From Chitinophagales bacterium (GTDB lineage: Bacteria; Bacteroidota; Bacteroidia; Chitinophagales; UBA2359), in assembly GCA_020628375.1 (NCBI GenBank), contig JAHDFD010000010.1, positions 37,659 to 101,658 on the forward strand: a stretch of DNA of 64,000 bases, written 5' to 3'. How positions within the stretch are numbered: position 1 is the stretch's first letter; each line of letters starts with the position of its first letter. The notes beneath the pieces were generated by a model that was not told the origin of the DNA, did not search any database, and saw nothing but the letters and a program-made list of their open reading frames with translations. Of this stretch, positions 36,262 to 44,659 are shown one piece after another. Made by a program: the position numbers and the translations under genes.

Positions 36262-36711
36262 CTAAGAAAGTAAAGATCTTACAATTCCTGAAATGACCTT
36301 ACCATCGGCAGCGCCTGCCATAGCTTTGCTTGCCATGCCCATTACTTTACCCATATCTTTCATGCTTGATGCACCAGTTTGGGCAATAATTTCTTCAACC
36401 TTAGCCTTAATTTCGTCTTCGCTCATTTGTTCCGGTAAGAAAGTTTCAATGATCGATAACTCTTCCTGCTCGGTTTGTGCTAGTTCATCTCTGCCTTGTT
36501 CTTTGAAAATAGCAATAGAATCTTTTCTTTGTTTAGCCATCTTAACCAACATCTTTTGTTCTTCTGCCTCCGATAATTCGCCACTAAAACCCTCAGCCGT
36601 TTTAGCTTTTAGAATTTCATTTTTAATGGCTCTTAAAGTACGCAATGCAGCCTGATCTTTGGCTTTCATTGCCTCTTTCATGTTCGTCATAATGGTTTTT
36701 TCTAAACTCAT
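36262..36711 (-). CDS. GatB/YqeY-domain protein
   Basis: 149 residues, the normal length for YqeY. MSLEKTIMTNMKEAMKAKD, LRTLRAIKNEIL and the C-terminal GKVMGMASKAMAGAADGKVI are typical. The fold is the tRNA-binding tail domain of GatB. The role of the stand-alone form is not settled. The ATG lies 2 nt after the stop of the upstream helical-repeat gene, so the two are co-transcribed. Confidence 0.93.
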   Translation of the reverse strand: MSLEKTIMTNMKEAMKAKDQAALRTLRAIKNEILKAKTAEGFSGELSEAEEQKMLVKMAKQRKDSIAIFKEQGRDELAQTEQEELSIIETFLPEQMSEDEIKAKVEEIIAQTGASSMKDMGKVMGMASKAMAGAADGKVISGIVRSLLS

Positions 36712-36713
36712 TT

Positions 36714-38219
36714 TTAAATTTTTTTAGTTAAATGATTATTTACCCAACGGTTGAAATCAAAATAAGCAAATGCCTTTCTTTCAAAAGGATCTAATGTTAT
36801 TTTTATTAATTCTTCTTTCAGATCATAGAAAAAATCATTCCTTTGATCTTTCGTCTGAATATTGGGTAATTTCTCTAAATTAGCAATCACTAAACGCTCG
36901 AATTGGTTTTTAGGTTTCCTTTTTCTGAAAAAAATCAAACCTTCTTCTAAAGTGTTTTTCAAATCTTTAGCCTGTAACTCGAATGCAGCGATAATATCCA
37001 ATAAATATGCAAAGTATCGAATATCCTGCCGAATACTTTCAGAATCGTTAATGATAATTCTTTTCAGCCATTTTCTTGCTTCTTTATATTCTTCCGACCA
37101 AAAACATATCAGAAAAACATTATAACACATCATGGCTTCACCAACCGGATTTAATAGTCTTTTGAATTTCGATAAACCTTCTTTTATCTTCGGAATTAAA
37201 GGTAATGCTTTTTCAGGCTCACTATTTTCTAAACTGAATGATAATAAATGGTGATAGTAGGCTTCAAAAGATTTTAATTGATGACGGGCAGAATAGTTTT
37301 GTTTATCAAATTCTGAACGTTGTTTTAATAAATTAAGATAGTATTTGGTTTCTTCTTTCTTTTTTAACACCTGCGTCATGTTCAGCATATTATTGATCGC
37401 ATTTACAAATGTTAAAGGACGAGCATTTGCCAATTCTGCATTGGATTCTAAATGATCGACCATTTTTTTTATTCGATTATAACAGCTTTCGAAATCTCTT
37501 AAAAGAAAGAAGTAAGTAGCATAGATCCTTTGATACAATAAATGTGCATCGAAAGAACGTGCCTTATCTTCATTTTGCATCAAAGTAGATTCGAATACAT
37601 ATTCTAAAGAGCGCAATTCTTCCTGAGTTCTGGCAATACCTTTAGTATTATTCTGATGATAAAGCTTTGCATCCAGCAGCCAATATTCGTTCAGGTTGGC
37701 TATTTTTTCAGTGATCTCGTTTTGTTGGCGATATACCAATTCTATTTCTTCAAGGTCGTTATTCAGGTATAAACCAGCTTCCATTAACTTTTTCTCCCAA
37801 CGGATTATTTCTGCTAAAATGCTGAGCTTTTCATTTGAATAAGCTATTTTTTTTGCTTTTTTCAGAATTAATGAAGCTTGTTCATACAAGCATTTTTCAT
37901 GAAGGAAGGATACGTGTCTTAATAACTCAAATATTTGATTATCAACAGAACTTTGAGCATGATAAACACCCATTGCCTTTACGATCAGGTCGTATAGATA
38001 AGCCTTAGCAACAGAAAAACGATTCAACATCTTTTCTCCTTCAAATTGAAGTATGATCGCTTCTTCATCATATACCTCCTGTGCTTCGATAGCATCGAAA
38101 AGACTTACGTAGTTGTTTTGTCCTTTGAGTACATGACGCGAAGAAAATACCTTAAAAAATCTCTTTTCAGATTTTGAAAGGGATTGTATCAACTCAAAAA
38201 GATCGTTCTTTTTCTTCAC
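36714..38219 (-). CDS. hypothetical all-helical protein, Bacteroidota type
   Basis: 501 residues, start GTG at 38219. No signal peptide or membrane segment, so cytoplasmic. It is rich in Lys, Glu, Leu and aromatic residues and looks wholly alpha-helical, with spaced helix pairs reminiscent of TPR-like repeats (about residues 90-430). The N-terminus (LFELIQSLSKSEKRFFKVF) recurs in unnamed proteins of this phylum as far as I recall. I cannot assign a function. It is followed at 2 nt by yqeY. Confidence 0.8.
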   Translation of the reverse strand: MKKKNDLFELIQSLSKSEKRFFKVFSSRHVLKGQNNYVSLFDAIEAQEVYDEEAIILQFEGEKMLNRFSVAKAYLYDLIVKAMGVYHAQSSVDNQIFELLRHVSFLHEKCLYEQASLILKKAKKIAYSNEKLSILAEIIRWEKKLMEAGLYLNNDLEEIELVYRQQNEITEKIANLNEYWLLDAKLYHQNNTKGIARTQEELRSLEYVFESTLMQNEDKARSFDAHLLYQRIYATYFFLLRDFESCYNRIKKMVDHLESNAELANARPLTFVNAINNMLNMTQVLKKKEETKYYLNLLKQRSEFDKQNYSARHQLKSFEAYYHHLLSFSLENSEPEKALPLIPKIKEGLSKFKRLLNPVGEAMMCYNVFLICFWSEEYKEARKWLKRIIINDSESIRQDIRYFAYLLDIIAAFELQAKDLKNTLEEGLIFFRKRKPKNQFERLVIANLEKLPNIQTKDQRNDFFYDLKEELIKITLDPFERKAFAYFDFNRWVNNHLTKKI

Positions 38220-38269
38220 AAATTAAATGTCTGAATTGGTGGAGACAAATGTAAAACATTTAATTTAGA

Positions 38270-39328
38270 CTACTGACTTTTTTCCATTAAATGCAATAAT
38301 AAAATTTCATTCAACATTTCTTTAGCTGAAGCAGATTCAAAGATTACTTCTTCACACATTAATGGACTTAATAATTCAACAACCTTTTGATCTTTAATAA
38401 TAAATGGATTGATCGTGAAGTTTAAATTAAAGGTAATTATACGGCTGAGCCTATATTTTTTTGCCTTGAAATCATATTCAACAATATAACCATTACGATT
38501 TATTACATAAAGTAGAAGCAATGGATGGTCGTAAATTTTATTTTTCCAGTTTTGCTGATACCAAACATCGTAATAGCGATAGAAAACCAAGTATCCATTA
38601 TTCAGATGTTCACTTATTTCGTTATGAATTTCAAACAGCTTCTTCTTTAACTTTTCGGTTAATAAAGAATTATGATCGAGTGTATCTACGCCTCCCCATT
38701 TTTTTGTGGTGTAATCGTAATATTCCATTGCACCAACACGACATTTATAGTCGAATCGTTCGTAACCAGGAACAAAGTAGCCTGGATAATACCATTCATA
38801 ACCATTTTCTACAGCCCAGTTTACTTCTTTCAGCATGGTATAAATACCTAAACTGAACGCTTTATAATCAGGATCATAAACGCCCAAAATACTTGCAGTA
38901 GCAGTCGCACCAATGTCGAAATAACTGAAAGCGATCAATTTATTATCATCGTAAACCAAACATTCGAGGGTATTATAAATATTTTGGGTTTGGTGGTCGA
39001 GCATATAGCCACTCACAGAGCTGTTAAAGTTCCCTTTGAATTCTTTCTTGTATTTCTCAAACAAAATTTCTTTATCCAAGCCAAAAGTTGCCGGTTGAAT
39101 AATAACCCTGAAGTTATTTTCTACCTTTTTAACGATCTTTCTAAGGCTTTTACGCATTTTATAATCTTTCAAATGCAAGCGCAACCACAAGGCTGTGTAT
39201 AGCTTAGATTCGAAAGATAAGAATTGTGTGGTAAAAATAGTTTGTCCCATACGATACCAACCCTTTTTCAGGTAGTTGTCGAGTTCTTTTCCTTTTATAT
39301 GTTGTAAGAGGATTCGGCTGGAAATCAT
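38270..39328 (-). CDS. ATE1-like aminoacyl-tRNA-protein transferase (N-degron type), N-terminal Cys absent
   Basis: 352 residues. The central part fits the arginyl/leucyl-tRNA-protein transferase C-terminal domain: LVYDDNKLIAFSYFDIG, YDPDYKAFSLGIYTMLKEVNWA, and YYPGYFVPGYERFDYKCRVGAMEYYD split over residues 130-215. The N-terminal GWYRMGQTIF segment corresponds to the family's N-terminal domain, but the Cys motif that binds an iron-sulfur cluster in known ATE1 is missing. The C-terminal 140 residues are an extra domain. It may transfer an amino acid from a tRNA to protein N-termini; activity and tRNA are not deducible. Next gene downstream starts 51 nt away. Confidence 0.75.
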   Translation of the reverse strand: MISSRILLQHIKGKELDNYLKKGWYRMGQTIFTTQFLSFESKLYTALWLRLHLKDYKMRKSLRKIVKKVENNFRVIIQPATFGLDKEILFEKYKKEFKGNFNSSVSGYMLDHQTQNIYNTLECLVYDDNKLIAFSYFDIGATATASILGVYDPDYKAFSLGIYTMLKEVNWAVENGYEWYYPGYFVPGYERFDYKCRVGAMEYYDYTTKKWGGVDTLDHNSLLTEKLKKKLFEIHNEISEHLNNGYLVFYRYYDVWYQQNWKNKIYDHPLLLLYVINRNGYIVEYDFKAKKYRLSRIITFNLNFTINPFIIKDQKVVELLSPLMCEEVIFESASAKEMLNEILLLHLMEKSQ

Positions 39329-39694
39329 GCGGAAATATACTTGAATTGTCGTTAAAATGTTTCAAAAAAATCTAAATATCGGAAAAGTGTCTTTGTGGTA
39401 ACTTATATGAAAGGTGTTTCTTATATGTAATTTACTTATTTAAGAACCGCTTGAAATAATTGGGAATTAAATTCTGTTATTTAGTAGATCAGTTAGTAGT
39501 GTTACTTTACAAATGAGTTTAAAAATTAAAAGGACATTAGAAATTATATAATAGATGTTAGAATACTTAAAAGCTTATTAAAACAACATTAAGGAAGACT
39601 AATATCTTTTTCTGAAAAAAGTTAGATAATAACTTTGATATAAAATAAAAATGTCAATTAATTTGAACATTTACTAATCTTTTTATTCGTGTTA
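39329..39694. other. intergenic region without a recognised feature
   Basis: 366 bp between divergent genes. It is very AT-rich and must contain promoters for both directions, but I find no clear TAnnTTTG box, repeat or stable hairpin. Confidence 0.5.
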
Positions 39695-40234
39695 ATGAGT
39701 GGAAGAAAACATACTCGGCTATTATTGTTTATGTGTTTGTTGGTATATGGATGTTCTTCAACAAAAGAGACCATAGATATGCAATTCATAGAAAAGCTAA
39801 GTAATCAATGTTTAGATTATGATATTTTGATATCAATACCGATAGGCAAGCAGTGGTACTTAGTGAATAATACTGATTTTCACTACTTTACATTTCATAA
39901 AAAGTATAATGAAAAGTATAAGAATTATCAATCATTCCTAAATGAAATATTCTTAGATAATTTAGTTGTCGATATAAATAACTTGCCAAAATTGGCAATA
40001 AAGGTGAATAATGAGTTTTTAGAGCAGTTTGAAGATAGTGAAGTTGAGTTTTTAAAGTGCTTAGAAGTTGAAGGCTTTACATGCTACGATACTTATTCAA
40101 TAAATGAATTAAATGTAATTTACCATAAATTATTTTTGAAGGGTTTTTTCATTATTCAGGATAACTATTCAGGTTTTTATCATTTTGAAAAAGATTATGA
40201 GTGTTTGAGTTATCCAGAACTTGATCGAGAATAG
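39695..40234 (+). CDS. lipoprotein of unknown function
   Basis: 179 residues from ATG 39695 (a GTG lies two codons upstream). The signal peptide MSGRKHTRLLLFMCLLVYGC ends in a lipobox, so the protein is lipid-anchored. The mature part has no family I recognise; it is rich in Phe, Tyr, Asn and acidic residues and predicted alpha/beta. It stands alone, convergent with the small GG-leader peptide gene. The neighbourhood gives no firm clue to its job. Confidence 0.65.
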   Translation: MSGRKHTRLLLFMCLLVYGCSSTKETIDMQFIEKLSNQCLDYDILISIPIGKQWYLVNNTDFHYFTFHKKYNEKYKNYQSFLNEIFLDNLVVDINNLPKLAIKVNNEFLEQFEDSEVEFLKCLEVEGFTCYDTYSINELNVIYHKLFLKGFFIIQDNYSGFYHFEKDYECLSYPELDRE

Positions 40235-40355
40235 ATAGGGAATTTAAAAGCACTGACACATCTATTTTTTAAAAACAGATTTTATACGAGTCTGATTTTA
40301 CAAAATTATTCGATGAATCAGCACTTTCAAGTAATTATTGATAAGATAATATTAA

Positions 40356-40520
40356 TTATCTTTCCAGTACATTATCAATAGTAGCCATTACAATCACATC
40401 ATCTTCATGATTACTAGATTGATATGTAGCATTACCACCTTTGATTTTCTGGGTATTTTGAGCAATACTATTTGTGTTAAAATTTGCAATAGTTTTTTTC
40501 TTTTGAATTGAATTTTTCAT
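40356..40520 (-). CDS. predicted GG-leader RiPP-type peptide precursor
   Basis: 54 residues, too short for usual gene calls. The first 29 residues form a leader: MKNSIQKKKTIANFN, then TQKIKGG. The pattern Lys-rich start, I-A-x-[LF]-N, then I-K-G-G matches the leader of Bacteroidota natural-product precursors (GG-Bacteroidales family and related class I lanthipeptide leaders), which are cut after Gly-Gly by C39 peptidase transporters. The 25-residue core (NATYQSSNHEDD ... NVLER) has Thr/Ser and a cluster of acidic residues but no Cys, so lanthionine rings are not possible; ester- or amide-linked (graspetide-like) or other changes could be. No modifying enzyme or transporter is adjacent, so it is an orphan precursor. 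A promoter-like box and a dyad lie upstream. Confidence 0.62.
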   Translation of the reverse strand: MKNSIQKKKTIANFNTNSIAQNTQKIKGGNATYQSSNHEDDVIVMATIDNVLER

Positions 40521-40579
40521 TCTGTTTAATTTATGCCTACTCTTTAAATTATCAGGTAGATTTTCGGCTTTACTCTACT

Positions 40580-40603
40580 TTGTGATTAGCTAACACAAGG
40601 CTA
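40580..40603 (-). promoter_or_regulatory. candidate promoter and operator of the GG-leader peptide gene
   Basis: On the minus strand TAGCCTTG (40603-40596) is one base off TAnnTTTG, with a TTG about 17-19 nt upstream. Overlapping it is the near-palindrome TTGTGATTAGCTAACACAA (40580-40598) with the perfect core TTAGCTAA. Another small stem (GTAGA/TCTAC, 40556-40578) lies in the implied 5' leader. The remaining stretch 40604-40876 shows only TCAATC/GATTGA inverted repeats at 40807-40822. Confidence 0.4.
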
Positions 40604-40876
40604 ATATATTCAAGGTTTTCAATAAAAGTAAATGAGGTGGTTTTTGGCAAAAATTAATGAATTAGTATTCTATTGTCTTGATTTTTAGGTTGTTATGTGT
40701 GGTTTGGTGTGCCTGAAAATTTAAGAAATGGAGAAAAATGGTGAAGAATAAGGGATTTATTTAAGAATTTGCATTTTTTATTTGTTTTGTTCTTGATATT
40801 TAGCATTCAATCGTTTGATTGAAAATTTCTATTTCTATAGAATTTTGTGTTCTCAATGTATAAATGAATGCAACCC

Positions 40877-41287
40877 TCAACCATAAACCGTCGCCACCAG
40901 TTTCCTATTGCCACCATTATTGCGGAATTCACATAAATAAATGCCTTGCCATGTTCCTAAATTGAATTGTCCGTTTGATATAGGAATAGAAATGGAACTA
41001 CCAACTAATGATGATTTTATGTGTGCAGGCATATCGTCAGCGCCTTCGTAGGTGTGAATGTAATAAGGTTCGTTTTCTTTAACCAAATGATTAAAGCTGC
41101 TTTCAAAATCAACACGAACACTTGGGTCAGCATTTTCATTAATGGTTAAACCGGCAGAAGTGTGTTTGATAAACAAGTGAAAGATACCGAATTGAGGAAG
41201 TTTGGGTAGGTGTTTTAAAATCTGATTGGTAATGATATGGAAGCCACGTGGGTAGGGTGGGAGTGTTATTTCAATCTGTTGGATCAT
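40877..41287 (-). CDS. YjbQ-family protein (UPF0047)
   Basis: 136 residues, the normal size. HTSAGLTINENADPSV, DDMPAHIKSSLVGSS and LGTWQGIYLCEFR are the family signatures. The conserved His/Asp residues can bind a metal. Some members show weak thiamin-phosphate synthase activity, but the true role is unknown. It is downstream of the zinc metallopeptidase gene, with an inverted repeat between them. Confidence 0.95.
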   Translation of the reverse strand: MIQQIEITLPPYPRGFHIITNQILKHLPKLPQFGIFHLFIKHTSAGLTINENADPSVRVDFESSFNHLVKENEPYYIHTYEGADDMPAHIKSSLVGSSISIPISNGQFNLGTWQGIYLCEFRNNGGNRKLVATVYG

Positions 41288-41314
41288 AAGAAAAGGAAAT
41301 CAATTTGATTTGTG

Positions 41315-41363
41315 AACTCTGTCAGGGCGATCAAAAATTGTTTTTCACCACCCTGACAGGGTT
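41315..41363. repeat. inverted repeat between YjbQ and metallopeptidase genes
   Basis: AACTCTGTCAGGG (41315-41327) pairs with CCCTGACAGGGTT (41351-41363) with one T-G pair and a 23-nt loop. There is no T run on either strand in the right place for a terminator. CTGTCAGGG also occurs alone at about 30383, so it may belong to a palindromic repeat family. Confidence 0.6.
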
Positions 41364-41367
41364 AAAA

Positions 41368-42225
41368 TTATAAATATCTTGCTTCAAAGGTATCTCCTTG
41401 TGTCAGATCACCGGTTTCTATTCCTTTGCGGAACCAACGCATACGTTGTTCAGAAGTTCCGTGCGTGAACGAATCAGGAACAACAAAGCCTTGTGTACGT
41501 TTCTGAATTCTATCATCACCAATGGCATGTGCTGCATTCATCGCTTCTTCAATATCTCCACGTTCTAATATGTTTTTCATTTTATGTGCATGATGTGCCC
41601 AAACACCCGATAAAAAATCTGCTTGTAATTCTAAGCGTACAGATAGATCGTTGTATTCTTTTTCACGAACCCTCCCTTTTTGAGAGTGAACCTGATTGGT
41701 TATTCCCAATAAATACTGAACGTGATGCGCTACTTCGTGAGCTACAACATACGCCATTGCAAAATCACCTGAAGCTCCGAATTTGTTTTTCAGATCATTA
41801 TAAAAACTGAGGTCAATATAAACTTTCTGATCTGCCGGACAGTAGAAAGGACCAGTTGCTGCACTTGCAAAACCACAAGTAGATCTTGTCTGACCTGAGA
41901 AAAGTACAAGCGTAGGCGGTACGTAACGACGATTTAATTGTTCGCGGAATAATTTCTCCCAAACGTCTTCAGTATCATTCAAAACGACTGCTACAAATTC
42001 TGCTAATGGATCATCTTCAGGTGCGCCTTGCTCGTATTGTTGAGTTGGTTGAGCAGCGCCACCAAAATTCTGTAGCATTCTCATTGGGTTTTCGCCCATC
42101 AATAAGGCTAATATTACAATTATGATTGTTCCAATCCCGATGCCACCTGCCATTCTCTTTCCGCCTCCGCCGCTTCTTCGGCGATCTTCTATATTTTCAC
42201 TTTTTTCTCTTCCTTGCCAACGCAT
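41368..42225 (-). CDS. putative neutral zinc metallopeptidase (YpfJ type)
   Basis: 285 residues. A basic, Gly-rich N-terminus (RRRSGGGGKRMAGG) leads to one membrane segment (about 28-45), so the domain is probably periplasmic. The zinc motif is HEVAHHVQ (HExxH), with the third ligand region ELQADFLSGVWAHHAH downstream; TSEQRMRWFRKG at the end is typical of PF04228. Its substrate is unknown. It lies 25 nt after mtaB and is likely co-transcribed. Confidence 0.93.
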   Translation of the reverse strand: MRWQGREKSENIEDRRRSGGGGKRMAGGIGIGTIIIVILALLMGENPMRMLQNFGGAAQPTQQYEQGAPEDDPLAEFVAVVLNDTEDVWEKLFREQLNRRYVPPTLVLFSGQTRSTCGFASAATGPFYCPADQKVYIDLSFYNDLKNKFGASGDFAMAYVVAHEVAHHVQYLLGITNQVHSQKGRVREKEYNDLSVRLELQADFLSGVWAHHAHKMKNILERGDIEEAMNAAHAIGDDRIQKRTQGFVVPDSFTHGTSEQRMRWFRKGIETGDLTQGDTFEARYL

Positions 42226-42250
42226 TTTTAGTATAGTTTTTTGGTTATAG

Positions 42251-43588
42251 TTATGAAACGACTGTACACTCTACTACGTTTCCTGATACTATTAAGTTCT
42301 TTTCTATCTCAAAAAGTTTAAAATCGACCAGACTATTTACTGATTCCGAGTCAAAACTTGCCTGAACTTTGATGTAATTATCCGTAAATCCATTCATTTT
42401 TCCCTCAGTCTCACTTTCTTCCCACAATACAGTTCGAGTGCCATTCAAATGTAAATTATAAAAATATCTTTTTTTCTTATCTGAAAGAATTCTAAGCATT
42501 TTATTTCTTTTTCTTCTTTCATTTACAGGAACTACACCTTCCATTTCAATTGCATGTGTATTTTCTCTTTCTGAATAGGTGAAAACATGTAAGTAGCTTA
42601 CATCTAATTCATTGATGAAATTATAAGTATCCAGAAAATGATCTTCAGTTTCTCCGGGGAAACCTACAATAACATCGACACCGATACAAGCGTGAGGCAT
42701 TAACTTTTTAATTGTTTGAACCCTGTCAGCATATAATTCCCTCAAGTACCTGCGGCGCATTTTTGCCAACATTTCGTTGTTGCCTGATTGAAGCGGTATA
42801 TGAAAGTGTGGCATGAATCGCTTAGAGTGAGCAACGAATTCAATGATTTCATTACTTAATAAATTCGGTTCAATTGAAGATATACGGAATCGTTCGATGC
42901 CTTCCACTTCATCTAAAGCTTTTATAAGATCAAGGAAAGATTCATTGGCTCTTCTTGCACCATTTTTTCCTTTTCCAAAATCACCAATATTCACTCCTGT
43001 TAGTACAATTTCCTTAATTCCATGAGTGGCTATTTCCTGAGCATCTTTAACCGCATTTTCTATGGTATTACTTCTACTATTTCCTCTCGCTAATGGTATG
43101 GTACAAAAAGAACAGTTATAATCACAACCATCCTGAACTTTAAGGAAAGTTCTGGTACGTTCGCCAATTGACCACGCATTCACGAAAAAGTTCGCATCGC
43201 AAACATCCGAACTTATGAATTGTCCTTGTTCCTTTTTACTAAGATCTTCAATATGTTGAACTAAATTGAATTTTTCGGCAGCACCTAATACCAGATCAAC
43301 ACCTTCGATTGAGGCAATTTCTTCTGGTTTCAATTGCGCATAGCATCCAACGATCACGATAAATGCTTCCGGATTTCTATCTAATGCTTTTCTAATGGTA
43401 TAACGGCATTTACGATCTGCATTATCGGTAACCGAACAGGTATTGACGACATAAATATCAGCAATGTCTTCAAAGTTCACTGTTTTGAACCCAGCCTCAT
43501 TCATCTGACGACCTATAGCAGAAGTTTCAGAAAAATTGAGCTTACAGCCTAGTGTGTAAAAGGCAACCTTTTTTTGATCTTGAAGCAT
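42251..43588 (-). CDS. mtaB: tRNA t6A37 methylthiotransferase MtaB
   Basis: 445 residues. The N-terminal cluster cysteines are in TLGCKLNFSE, NTCSVTDNADRKC and VGCYAQLKPEE. The radical-SAM motif is CDYNCSFCTIP (CxxxCxxC). A C-terminal TRAM-like segment ends the protein. It adds a methylthio group to t6A37 of certain tRNAs to give ms2t6A. The CKLN motif separates it from MiaB and RimO. Confidence 0.95.
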   Translation of the reverse strand: MLQDQKKVAFYTLGCKLNFSETSAIGRQMNEAGFKTVNFEDIADIYVVNTCSVTDNADRKCRYTIRKALDRNPEAFIVIVGCYAQLKPEEIASIEGVDLVLGAAEKFNLVQHIEDLSKKEQGQFISSDVCDANFFVNAWSIGERTRTFLKVQDGCDYNCSFCTIPLARGNSRSNTIENAVKDAQEIATHGIKEIVLTGVNIGDFGKGKNGARRANESFLDLIKALDEVEGIERFRISSIEPNLLSNEIIEFVAHSKRFMPHFHIPLQSGNNEMLAKMRRRYLRELYADRVQTIKKLMPHACIGVDVIVGFPGETEDHFLDTYNFINELDVSYLHVFTYSERENTHAIEMEGVVPVNERRKRNKMLRILSDKKKRYFYNLHLNGTRTVLWEESETEGKMNGFTDNYIKVQASFDSESVNSLVDFKLFEIEKNLIVSGNVVECTVVS

Positions 43589-43798
43589 GATGCAAAGTTA
43601 GTGGATTCCCAGATTTTTGCCTTAAAATATTGTGGAACAGCTTTTGTTTGTAAATATTTTGAGTTTTTGGTACTTTAATGTGTAAAAGATTAATAATTTT
43701 AAACCATATTTGCTTAATAAAGTATTATACAAGGGAACTGATTCAGAAAAAATGTGTTTAAGTAGTTCCTGAAATATTATTTAACTAAAAATTTTAAT

Positions 43799-44347
43799 TT
43801 GAGAAGAAGAGGTAGGAAAAGACCTGAAAGACGTGATAACAGGCCCAAACACAGGATCAATAACTTTATAAATGTTCCTGAAGTAAGGCTGGTTGGCGAA
43901 AATATTGAAGTGGGGATTTATCCTTTAAGAAAAGCATTAGATCTTGCTGATGAGCAGGGTTTAGACCTAGTGGAAATTTCACCTAAAGCTAAACCACCTG
44001 TTTGTAAGATCATTGATTACAAAAAATTCTTATACGATAGTAAGAAAAGAGAGAAAGAGCTTAAAGCCAAACAGCAAAAAACGGTAATTAAAGAAATCAG
44101 ATTTACACCCAATACGGATGACCACGATTTTGAATTCAAAGCACGAAATGCTGAAAAGTTTTTGAAGGAAGGTGCCAAGGTAAAATGTTATGTTCAGTTT
44201 AAAGGTCGTAATATTTTATTCAAAGACAGAGGAGAATTAATATTATTACGTTTTGCTCAACGTTTGGAAGAATTAGGCGATTTAGAGAATATGCCTAAAG
44301 TGGAGGGAAGAAGAATGATTGCTTTTGTCGTTCCAAAAAAGAAATAA
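43799..44347 (+). CDS. infC: translation initiation factor IF-3 with TTG start
   Basis: 182 residues. The N-domain shows INNFINVPEVRLVGENIEVG and GLDLVEISPKAKPPVCKIIDY; the C-domain shows KEIRFTPNTDDHDFEFK and KVKCYVQFKGR. IF-3 binds the 30S subunit and rejects non-canonical starts. No ATG is available in frame; TTG at 43799 is the start. Rare starts in infC are known in other bacteria and allow self-control. A terminator follows at once, and rpmI and rplT, usually downstream, are absent here. Confidence 0.95.
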   Translation: MRRRGRKRPERRDNRPKHRINNFINVPEVRLVGENIEVGIYPLRKALDLADEQGLDLVEISPKAKPPVCKIIDYKKFLYDSKKREKELKAKQQKTVIKEIRFTPNTDDHDFEFKARNAEKFLKEGAKVKCYVQFKGRNILFKDRGELILLRFAQRLEELGDLENMPKVEGRRMIAFVVPKKK

Positions 44348-44391
44348 CTTCACTATTTATCCGCCATTGTTTATTTTTTAAAAATAAAAAT

Positions 44392-44425
44392 TGCCACAGG
44401 CTATGGGCTTGTGGCATCTTTTTTT
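44392..44425 (+). terminator. rho-independent terminator of infC
   Basis: TGCCACA / TGTGGCA stem, 11-nt loop, followed by seven T. It makes infC a single-gene unit. The remaining gap to 44659 is AT-rich without other features. Confidence 0.85.
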
Positions 44426-44659
44426 AGGAAATATAGCAGATGTGAGGCTATAGGTATAATCATAATTATTGATGGATGTCTGCTTGTTAGCAAAATGGCA
44501 AAGATTATGGCATTGTTTTATTTGAGCTATTGTTTTTGAAGAAATGATTGGCTCAAATATCAATAAAAGAGATTTTCGTTGAATTTTCTTAATAAGCACT
44601 TATTTTTGCACATCTTTTGAAATCCTGTTTCAGGATTCTTTATTTAAACTTATTATCAA

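Noticed and set aside
36293..36655. Plus-strand 120-residue frame antisense to yqeY
   Set aside because: YqeY on the other strand is a clear family member; this frame has no recognisable content.
44378..44599. Minus-strand 73-residue frame between infC and ychF
   Set aside because: It overlaps the infC terminator and has no signal, domain or coding bias.
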